NCBI GenBank assembly: GCA_023254955.1
Contig: JALRKC010000037.1
Location: 1 to 7,657, forward strand
Direction: 5' to 3'
Length of the DNA: 7,657 nt
Source: Candidatus Nanopelagicales bacterium
GTDB lineage: Bacteria; Actinomycetota; Actinomycetes; S36-B12; UBA5976
Shown here: piece by piece, positions 1 to 7,657 of the stretch
How the letters are laid out: every line of letters begins with the position of its first letter
Position numbering within the stretch: position 1 is the stretch's first letter
Notes under the pieces: model-generated
What the model was told of the DNA's origin: nothing
The model's input: the letters and a program-made list of their open reading frames with translations, nothing else
Databases searched by the model: none
Made by a program: the position numbers and the translations under genes

Positions 1-393
1 AGAGGCGATGTGGTGGTAATTCGTTATGAAGGACCACAAGGTGGCCCAGGAATGCGCGAGATGCTCGCAGTAACCGCCGCGATCAAAGGTGCAGGTTTAG
101 GCAAAGACGTAATGCTTGTTACAGATGGAAGATTCTCTGGCGCAACTGCAGGTTTCTGCATTGGGCACGTTGCACCAGAAGCAACTCAAGGTGGCCCGAT
201 TGGACTCGCTAAAACTGGCGATCGCATCCGACTTGATATGAACGCTAAGACATTAGATCTCTTGGTAGACCCAATTGAGTTAGACAAGCGCAAAGCCGAG
301 TTCAAGCCTGCTGAGCCTAGATACACCACTGGAGTTTTAGGTAAATACGCAAAATTGGTTGGTTCTGCAGCCAATGGCGCTGTATGTGACTGA
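1..393 (+). CDS. ilvD: Dihydroxy-acid dehydratase, C-terminal part (5' end outside the window)
   Basis: IlvD dehydrates 2,3-dihydroxy-isovalerate and -methylvalerate to the 2-keto acids, the third common step of valine, isoleucine and leucine synthesis, in the cytoplasm. The reading frame is open from base 1 (Arg-Gly-Asp-Val...), so the GTG at 10 is an internal Val codon and not a start. About 130 residues remain. They contain the family blocks [15 protein letters not shown] (fragment residues 8-22) and [20 protein letters not shown] (41-60). In the second block the Ser of GRFSG (codon at 136-138) corresponds to the proposed catalytic alkoxide base. The Fe-S cysteines lie upstream of the window. 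The gene ends at TGA 391-393, about 20 bp before the ilvB promoter elements, with no convincing terminator between. The related sugar-acid dehydratase EDD shares the fold, but the ilv neighbourhood and motif wording favour IlvD. Confidence 0.95.
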   Translation, partial: RGDVVVIRYEGPQGGPGMREMLAVTAAIKGAGLGKDVMLVTDGRFSGATAGFCIGHVAPEATQGGPIGLAKTGDRIRLDMNAKTLDLLVDPIELDKRKAEFKPAEPRYTTGVLGKYAKLVGSAANGAVCD

Positions 394-414
394 GTTCCAT
401 CTCTCACCCGGATC

Positions 415-443
415 TTGTGGGGTCAGGCTTAATGCGTTAACCT
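415..443 (+). promoter_or_regulatory. Probable sigma-70-type promoter of ilvBNC
   Basis: TTGTGG (415-420) and TAACCT (438-443) are separated by exactly 17 bp and fit -35 and -10 (TAnnnT) elements. The predicted start of transcription is about 450-453, directly before or at the ATG of the leader peptide. TATGAG at 443-448 is an alternative -10. The assignment is by pattern only. Its position, just after ilvD and just before an attenuator, makes a promoter here expected. Confidence 0.5.
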
Positions 444-452
444 ATGAGGCAC

Positions 453-494
453 ATGCTTAACAATCTCGTAGTAGTTAGCAAGCGCGTCGGCTAG
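453..494 (+). CDS. ilvB leader peptide (attenuation peptide), 13 codons
   Basis: This short ORF encodes MLNNLVVVSKRVG and stops at TAG 492-494. It carries Leu-Val-Val-Val (CTC GTA GTA GTT, 465-476), the amino acids made by the downstream enzymes, and is followed by an intrinsic terminator at 516-548. That is the arrangement of ribosome-mediated attenuation. As I recall them, actinobacterial ilvB leader peptides are 13-15 residues, with an LVVV run in Corynebacterium and a KRVG end in Streptomyces, so both content and length match. An in-frame ATG at 444 would give 16 residues (MRHMLNN...). I prefer 453 because the probable -10 box (438-443) would start transcription at about 450-453 and because no Shine-Dalgarno is present before either ATG. 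If so, the peptide is translated leaderless or nearly so. Confidence 0.75.
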   Translation: MLNNLVVVSKRVG

Positions 495-538
495 TTAAGA
501 CCCAGCCAGCGCGCCACCCTCCGATGCCTTAGGGCCGG
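482..538 (+). promoter_or_regulatory. Attenuator RNA of ilvBNC: pause hairpin and competing antiterminator
   Basis: Two mutually exclusive folds can be drawn. First, GCGCGTCGGCT (482-492) pairs with AGCCAGCGCGC (504-514) with one C-A mismatch, placing the leader stop codon at the edge of the loop. Second, 487-499 (TCGGCT, bulge AG, TTAAG) can pair with 528-538, which is the apex and 3' arm of the terminator. Ribosomes stalled on the Val codons would mask the left arm of the first hairpin and favour the second fold (read-through). A ribosome reaching the stop codon would cover 492-499 and let the terminator form. The pairings were read by eye; no free energies were computed. Confidence 0.6.
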
Positions 539-548
539 GGGGTTTTTT
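516..548 (+). terminator. Rho-independent terminator of the ilvB attenuator
   Basis: ACCCTCCG (516-523) pairs with CGGGGGGT (536-543) including one T-G pair. After a 2-nt bulge, GCC (526-528) pairs with GGC (533-535) around a TTAG tetraloop. The stem is followed by a T run (543-548). It sits between the leader peptide and the ilvB start and is far more GC-rich than the surrounding genes, as expected for an attenuator. Confidence 0.85.
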
Positions 549-597
549 GTTACTCGAGTGAGGTAAGTGAAAGACTAGGCCAAGAAGAGGACGATAA

Positions 598-2340
598 ATG
601 AGCGAACAACTAACCGGAGCTCAAAGCTTAATTCGATCACTAGAAGAGGCCGGAGTAGAAACCGTTTTTGGTATTCCCGGTGGCGCTATTTTGCCTGCCT
701 ACGATCCGTTGATGGATTCCAAAAAAGTTCGTCACATTTTAGTTCGCCATGAACAAGCAGCAGGTCACGCCGCAGAAGGTTATGCCCTAGCTACCAGCAA
801 AGTCGGAGTTTGCATGGCTACCAGCGGGCCAGGTGCTACCAATTTAGTTACCCCAATTGCCGATGCTCATATGGATTCGGTGCCAATGGTGGCAATAACT
901 GGTCAAGTTCCCAGCCAAGCAATTGGAACAGATGCTTTTCAAGAAGCAGATATTCGAGGAATAACCTTTCCCATAACCAAACATAATTACTTAGTAACAG
1001 ATCCAAAAGATATTCCAAATGCAATTCATGAAGCTTTTCATATCGCCTCTACTGGGCGGCCAGGGCCAGTTTTGGTGGATATTTCAAAAGATGCACTAAA
1101 TAAAAAGAGCGAATTTATTTGGCCTAAAGAATTAAATTTACCTGGGTACAAGCCAACTATTAAACCAAATAACAAACAAATCAGAGAAGCAGCAAGCCTA
1201 ATTCTTTCCAGCAAAAAACCGGTGCTTTATGTTGGCGGTGGAATTATTAAAGCAGGCGCACATAAAGAGTTGTTTGAATTAGCCAGCATTACTCAAGTTC
1301 CAGTAGTAACCACTTTGATGGCGCGGGGAGCGTTTCCAGATTCGCATCCGCAACATCTTGGAATGCCAGGAATGCATGGAACGGTTGCTGCAGTTGGATC
1401 ACTACAGCAAAGCGATTTACTAATTGCTTTAGGAACGCGATTTGATGATCGGGTAACTGGTGATTTAGCTACCTTTGCACCAGGAGCAAAAGTAATTCAT
1501 GCTGATATTGATCCGGCAGAAATTGGAAAGAATCGCTTTGCCGATATTCCAATTGTTGGCGATGCTAAAGAAGTTCTTTCATTGCTGCTTGCCGCAATTA
1601 AAGACGAGCAAAAAAAAGGTGTAAGTGGAGACTACGAAGCTTGGTGGTCAGTATTAAATCGTTTGCGAGAAACTTATCCATTGGGATACGACTTACCAAA
1701 CGACGGCTCACTTTCACCGCAATATGTAATTGAAAGACTTTCAGATATAACTGGTCCAGATGCAATTTATGCTGCCGGAGTGGGCCAACATCAAATGTGG
1801 GCTGCCCAATTTGTTAAGTACGAGAAGCCGGGCACTTGGTTAAATAGTGGCGGGCTTGGCACTATGGGTTTTGCAGTACCGGCAGCAATGGGTGCGAAGG
1901 TTGGTCAACCTGACACCACTGTATGGGCAATTGATGGTGATGGTTGTTTCCAAATGACCAACCAAGAATTAGCAACTTGTGCAATCAATAACATTCCAAT
2001 AAAGGTGGCGTTAATTAATAACTCCTCATTAGGAATGGTTCGTCAATGGCAGACTTTGTTTTACAACGAGCGTTACTCCAATACGGATTTACAGTCACAT
2101 AGTTTTCCAGATTTTGTAAAGCTTGCTGATGCCTACGGATGCGTGGGATTGCGTTGCGACAATCCAGATGAAGTGGATTCGGTTATTGAAAAGGCTCTAG
2201 GAATCAACGACGCTCCAGTAGTGATTGACTTTCAAGTTAATAAGGATGCAATGGTTTGGCCAATGGTGGCAGCAGGTGCCAGTAACTCTGACATTAAGTA
2301 CGCCAGAGACATCGCCCCAAAGTGGGAGCGTGAAGACTAA
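598..2340 (+). CDS. ilvB: Acetolactate (acetohydroxyacid) synthase, large catalytic subunit
   Basis: This ThDP-, FAD- and Mg-dependent enzyme condenses two pyruvates, or pyruvate and 2-ketobutyrate, in the first common step of branched-chain amino acid synthesis. At 580 residues it has the family's normal length. The N-terminal pyrimidine-binding domain holds [11 protein letters not shown] (23-33) and the catalytic Glu52 in [14 protein letters not shown]. The central FAD-binding domain (about 190-350) has LYVGGG and RFDDRVTG (281-288). The C-terminal pyrophosphate domain has the ThDP motif GDG (447-449) ending in NN (474-475), then SLGMVRQWQ with Trp484, a position known from herbicide-resistance work. 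AAGAGG at 585-590 is a good ribosome-binding site 7 nt before the ATG, which supports this start. The stop overlaps the ilvN start. The upstream attenuator should couple expression to Leu/Val supply. An anabolic IlvB is favoured over a catabolic AlsS or glyoxylate carboligase by the adjacent ilvN. Confidence 0.98.
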   Translation: MSEQLTGAQSLIRSLEEAGVETVFGIPGGAILPAYDPLMDSKKVRHILVRHEQAAGHAAEGYALATSKVGVCMATSGPGATNLVTPIADAHMDSVPMVAITGQVPSQAIGTDAFQEADIRGITFPITKHNYLVTDPKDIPNAIHEAFHIASTGRPGPVLVDISKDALNKKSEFIWPKELNLPGYKPTIKPNNKQIREAASLILSSKKPVLYVGGGIIKAGAHKELFELASITQVPVVTTLMARGAFPDSHPQHLGMPGMHGTVAAVGSLQQSDLLIALGTRFDDRVTGDLATFAPGAKVIHADIDPAEIGKNRFADIPIVGDAKEVLSLLLAAIKDEQKKGVSGDYEAWWSVLNRLRETYPLGYDLPNDGSLSPQYVIERLSDITGPDAIYAAGVGQHQMWAAQFVKYEKPGTWLNSGGLGTMGFAVPAAMGAKVGQPDTTVWAIDGDGCFQMTNQELATCAINNIPIKVALINNSSLGMVRQWQTLFYNERYSNTDLQSHSFPDFVKLADAYGCVGLRCDNPDEVDSVIEKALGINDAPVVIDFQVNKDAMVWPMVAAGASNSDIKYARDIAPKWERED

Positions 2341-2852
2341 TGTCACGCCATACTTTAAGTGTTTTAGTAGAAAACCAACCAGGCGTTTTAGCTCGTACCG
2401 CAAGTTTATTTGCTCGCCGCGGTTTCAACATCGAATCTTTAGCGGTGGGCCCGACTGAGTCGCAAGAAGTTTCTCGCATGACCATCGTGGTAAGTGTTGA
2501 AGCGCATCCCTTAGAGCAAGTAACTAAACAGTTAAATAAATTAGTTAATGTTTTAAAAATTGTGGAACTTGATTCAACTCAATCTGTTCAGCGCGAGCTC
2601 GTGTTGGTTAAGGTAAAAACGACTCCTGCTAGTAGATCACAGATTTTAGAAACCGTTTCATTATTCAGAGCCAAAGTAGTTGATGTATCGCAAGATTCGG
2701 TCACTATTGAAGCCACTGGTAATCGAGATAAGTTAGATGCCTTAGTTAAGGTTCTCGAGCCCTATGGAATTAAAGAATTAGTACAATCAGGCATGGTGGC
2801 GGTAGGCAGAGGTCAAAAGTCACTAACCGACAAAGCAAAGCACAACAGTTAA
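2340..2852 (+). CDS. ilvN: Acetolactate synthase, small regulatory subunit
   Basis: IlvN binds the large subunit, raises its activity and confers valine feedback inhibition. The N-terminal ACT domain (about 4-78) contains VENQPGVLARTASLF and RRGFNIESLAVGPTE. Asn12, Gly15 and Asn30 match positions that form the valine site in E. coli IlvH, so a valine-sensitive enzyme is predicted. The C-terminal ferredoxin-like domain (about 85-160) includes RELVLVKV and ends with GMVAVGRG. Total length, 170 residues, is the long actinobacterial/IlvH form, unlike the short E. coli IlvN. The start codon shares its A with the ilvB stop (TAATG), so translation is probably coupled. GGGAG at 2324-2328 is a possible binding site 11 nt upstream. 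Confidence 0.97.
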   Translation: MSRHTLSVLVENQPGVLARTASLFARRGFNIESLAVGPTESQEVSRMTIVVSVEAHPLEQVTKQLNKLVNVLKIVELDSTQSVQRELVLVKVKTTPASRSQILETVSLFRAKVVDVSQDSVTIEATGNRDKLDALVKVLEPYGIKELVQSGMVAVGRGQKSLTDKAKHNS

Positions 2853-2863
2853 TTTTTTAAACT

Positions 2864-3931
<1,068 letters not shown>

Positions 3932-3936
3932 TTTAA

Positions 3937-4077
3937 ATGGCGAGACACATCTCACGAAAACCAAAACCAGAAAAGGTTTGTGTGGTGTGTCACAGGCCAA
4001 TGACTTGGCGCAAGAAGTGGGAAAAAACTTGGGATCAAGTCAAGTACTGCTCCGATGCTTGTCGAAAACGCGCTTAA
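3937..4077 (+). CDS. DUF2256 family small zinc-ribbon-like protein, 46 residues
   Basis: A 46-codon ORF fills the gap between ilvC and serA. The product is Lys/Arg-rich and shows the DUF2256 pattern: Cys15-x2-Cys18 (KVCVVCHRP), the block [10 protein letters not shown] (23-32), then [11 protein letters not shown] with Cys38-x3-Cys42. The four Cys could bind one zinc ion. The size and the CxxC...WRKKW...YCSxxCR layout are those of the family, so this is a real gene despite its length. Function is unknown. In other bacteria DUF2256 genes are, as I recall, often found beside photolyase/cryptochrome-like genes, and none is seen here. No Shine-Dalgarno precedes the ATG, which lies 5 nt after the ilvC stop, so translation is probably coupled to ilvC. 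The serA start is 12 nt downstream, and the probable serA -10 box begins right after this stop. Confidence 0.88.
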   Translation: MARHISRKPKPEKVCVVCHRPMTWRKKWEKTWDQVKYCSDACRKRA

Positions 4078-4083
4078 TAGAAT
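4078..4083 (+). promoter_or_regulatory. Probable -10 box for a leaderless serA transcript
   Basis: TAGAAT (4078-4083) fits the TAnnnT consensus and is separated by 6 nt (AACGCT) from the serA ATG at 4090, so the first transcribed base could be the A of the start codon. No Shine-Dalgarno is present. This -10-to-ATG spacing is typical of leaderless genes in Actinobacteria. No good -35 was found at 16-18 bp (ATGCTT region), which keeps confidence moderate. Confidence 0.45.
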
Positions 4084-4089
4084 AACGCT

Positions 4090-5676
4090 ATGGCCAAACC
4101 AATTGTCTTAATTGCAGAAGAACTATCGCCAGCAACTGTTGAAGCTCTTGGGCCAGACTTTGATGTTAAAAATGTAGATGGCACTGATCGAGCAGCGCTA
4201 CTACAAGAAGTGGTTAATGCGGACGCCATATTAATTCGTTCAGCTACACAAATAGACGAAGAAGTATTAAGCACAGCTAGAAACTTAAAGGTAATTGCCC
4301 GTGCTGGAGTTGGTTTAGATAACGTAGATGTAAACGCAGCCTCTTCACACGGTGTGATGGTGGTTAATGCGCCAACTTCAAACATTACCTCTGCTGCAGA
4401 GCTAGCAATTGGCTTACTTTTGGCAAGCGCGAGAAATATTTCACCAGCGCATGCAGCTTTACGTGGCGGCGAATGGAAGCGAAGTAAGTATTCCGGTGTT
4501 GAACTGGCAGATAAAACTGTCGGTATCGTGGGCTTTGGTCGAATTGGTGCATTGATTGCCCAGCGCCTATCTGGGTTTGGCGTTAAGTTAATTACTTATG
4601 ACCCATACATACAACCAGCAAAAGCCGCACAATTAGGCGTTAAAAGCGTTTCATTTGATGAGCTACTTGAGCAAAGTGACTTCATTACCGTTCATTTACC
4701 CAAAACTTCTGAAACTGTTGGCTTAATCGGTGAAGAAGCTTTAAAAAAAGTTAAGTCTTCTGTTCACATAATTAATGCAGCTCGCGGCGGCATTGTTGAT
4801 GAACAAGCGCTCTATGTGGCGCTCAAAGAAAAAAGAGTCGCTGGTGCTGGATTAGATGTTTATGCAAAAGAGCCATGCACGGATTCTCCACTTTTTGAGT
4901 TGGACCAAGTAGTGGCAACTCCTCATTTAGGTGCCTCTACTGATGAGGCGCAAGAAAAAGCAGGAATTGCTGTAGCTAAGAGTGTGCGCCTTGCACTATC
5001 TGGCGAATTAGTCCCCGATGCGGTGAATGTTCGCGGCGGCTTAATTGCTGAAGAAGTCAGACCGCTTTTACCCTTAGCAGAAGACCTAGGGCATGTAGTT
5101 TGCGCGCTTGCCGATTCTGCCATCACTCATGTGAAGGTAACAGTTTTTGGTGAATTAATTGAACATGATTTGGCAATTTTAGAACTTTCTGCATTAAAAG
5201 GAATTTTTTCTCAATTAGTAGATGAGCAAGTTTCATATGTGAATGCTCCGCTACTGGCCAAGGAGCGCGGAGTAGTAGTTGAATTAAACAAAGACCCCCT
5301 TAGCCCGGATTATCGAAATCTCGTGACAATTGGTATTTCGACTACCAACGGAGATTTCTTTTCAGTCGCAGGAACGATTACCGGCCCGCACCACATTGGA
5401 AAAGTTGTTGGAATAAATGGCTTTACTCTGGATTTAGGTTTTAGTGATCACTTTGTTCTATTCACCTATACTGACCGCCCCGGCATTATTGGAAAAATTG
5501 GTGCGATCTTAGGTGAAGCAGAGATAAATATTGCCGCCATGCAAGTAGCAAGAGACCGTCAAGGTGGAAACGCTTTACTTGTACTAACTGTCGATACTCC
5601 GGTACCAACTGAAATACTAGAAAAAGTCGCAGCTTCTGTTGAGGCAAGTTACGCTCGCGTAGTTAACTTGCATTAA
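4090..5676 (+). CDS. serA: D-3-phosphoglycerate dehydrogenase, type I (with ASB and ACT domains)
   Basis: SerA oxidises 3-phosphoglycerate to 3-phosphohydroxypyruvate with NAD+, the first step of serine synthesis. The N-terminal substrate-binding half includes RSATQIDEEVL and ARAGVGLDNVDV (70-81). The NAD domain has GFGRIG (148-153) and Asp171 at the end of the second strand (TYDPY), which fits NAD rather than NADP. The catalytic residues Arg232 (NAARGGIVDE), Glu261 (KEPCTDSPLFE) and His279 (TPHLGAST) are all present. An intervening allosteric substrate-binding domain (about 318-452) is followed by a C-terminal ACT domain (about 455-528; FTYTDRPGIIGKIGAIL), predicting serine feedback inhibition. 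Its 528 residues equal the M. tuberculosis enzyme as I recall it, and the N terminus aligns, supporting this ATG. There is no ribosome-binding site; a -10 box lies 6 nt upstream. The next gene starts 2 nt after the stop. Confidence 0.97.
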   Translation: MAKPIVLIAEELSPATVEALGPDFDVKNVDGTDRAALLQEVVNADAILIRSATQIDEEVLSTARNLKVIARAGVGLDNVDVNAASSHGVMVVNAPTSNITSAAELAIGLLLASARNISPAHAALRGGEWKRSKYSGVELADKTVGIVGFGRIGALIAQRLSGFGVKLITYDPYIQPAKAAQLGVKSVSFDELLEQSDFITVHLPKTSETVGLIGEEALKKVKSSVHIINAARGGIVDEQALYVALKEKRVAGAGLDVYAKEPCTDSPLFELDQVVATPHLGASTDEAQEKAGIAVAKSVRLALSGELVPDAVNVRGGLIAEEVRPLLPLAEDLGHVVCALADSAITHVKVTVFGELIEHDLAILELSALKGIFSQLVDEQVSYVNAPLLAKERGVVVELNKDPLSPDYRNLVTIGISTTNGDFFSVAGTITGPHHIGKVVGINGFTLDLGFSDHFVLFTYTDRPGIIGKIGAILGEAEINIAAMQVARDRQGGNALLVLTVDTPVPTEILEKVAASVEASYARVVNLH

Positions 5677-5678
5677 TT

Positions 5679-7657
<1,979 letters not shown>

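Noticed and set aside
186..407. A 73-codon reverse-strand ORF over the ilvD end
   Set aside because: It is antisense to conserved ilvD codons, with low-information composition and no supporting signals.
406..422. ACCC/GGGT stem after ilvD as an ilvD terminator
   Set aside because: It has four base pairs and no T run, and it overlaps the probable ilvB promoter; too weak to call.
2225..2458. A 77-codon forward ORF spanning the ilvB-ilvN junction in another frame
   Set aside because: It overlaps two clearly conserved genes in their true frames, and its product has no recognisable features.
4059..4064. TTGTCG as the -35 partner of the serA -10 box
   Set aside because: The spacer to TAGAAT would be 13 bp, too short for a sigma-70-type promoter.
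4074..4385. A 103-codon reverse-strand ORF over the start of serA
   Set aside because: It lies wholly opposite strongly conserved serA coding sequence, its product resembles no family I know, and it has no ribosome-binding site; it is a shadow of serA.

Overview
The window looks like a piece of an actinobacterial chromosome with an AT-leaning composition (judged by eye, not counted). Three things point to Actinobacteria. SerA is 528 residues with the intervening (ASB) domain and C-terminal ACT domain, the same architecture and length as I recall for the Mycobacterium tuberculosis enzyme. The gene order ilvB-ilvN-ilvC-...-serA is the one known in that phylum. A leucine/valine leader peptide ending in KRVG, followed by a terminator, precedes ilvB. 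A low-GC, streamlined freshwater or marine lineage (Nanopelagicales/acI-like) is my best guess, but that is inference.

Layout, left to right. The window opens inside ilvD (dihydroxy-acid dehydratase, last 130 codons, +). A 204-bp gap follows, holding a probable promoter, a 13-codon leader peptide and a rho-independent attenuator. Then come ilvB and ilvN (acetohydroxyacid synthase large and small subunits, joined by a TAATG overlap) and ilvC (ketol-acid reductoisomerase). A 46-codon DUF2256 zinc-ribbon-like gene follows, then serA (3-phosphoglycerate dehydrogenase) and, 2 bp after serA, an FAD-linked dehydrogenase of the D-2-hydroxyglutarate dehydrogenase/GlcD superfamily. The 3' part of leuA (2-isopropylmalate synthase) enters from the right on the minus strand, and its last 32 bp overlap the end of the FAD gene.

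How the genes work together. IlvBN makes acetolactate or acetohydroxybutyrate from pyruvate/2-ketobutyrate, IlvC isomerises and reduces it, and IlvD dehydrates it to the 2-keto acid. LeuA diverts 2-ketoisovalerate to leucine. SerA draws 3-phosphoglycerate into serine. In Pseudomonas, SerA is known to be redox-coupled to a D-2-hydroxyglutarate dehydrogenase encoded next to it, and the serA-FAD enzyme pair here invites the same reading. However, several substrate-pocket positions of this FAD enzyme differ from the canonical enzyme. Control is visible as ribosome-mediated attenuation in front of ilvBNC, conserved valine-feedback residues in IlvN, and a second probable promoter that would produce a leaderless serA message.

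No mobile element, CRISPR array, rRNA or tRNA was seen, and no gene-free stretch exceeds 300 bp. Most of the window is ordinary core metabolism. The items worth a second look are the attenuator (possibly with a leaderless leader peptide), the DUF2256 gene inside the operon, the serA-FAD dehydrogenase couple and the convergent overlap with leuA.
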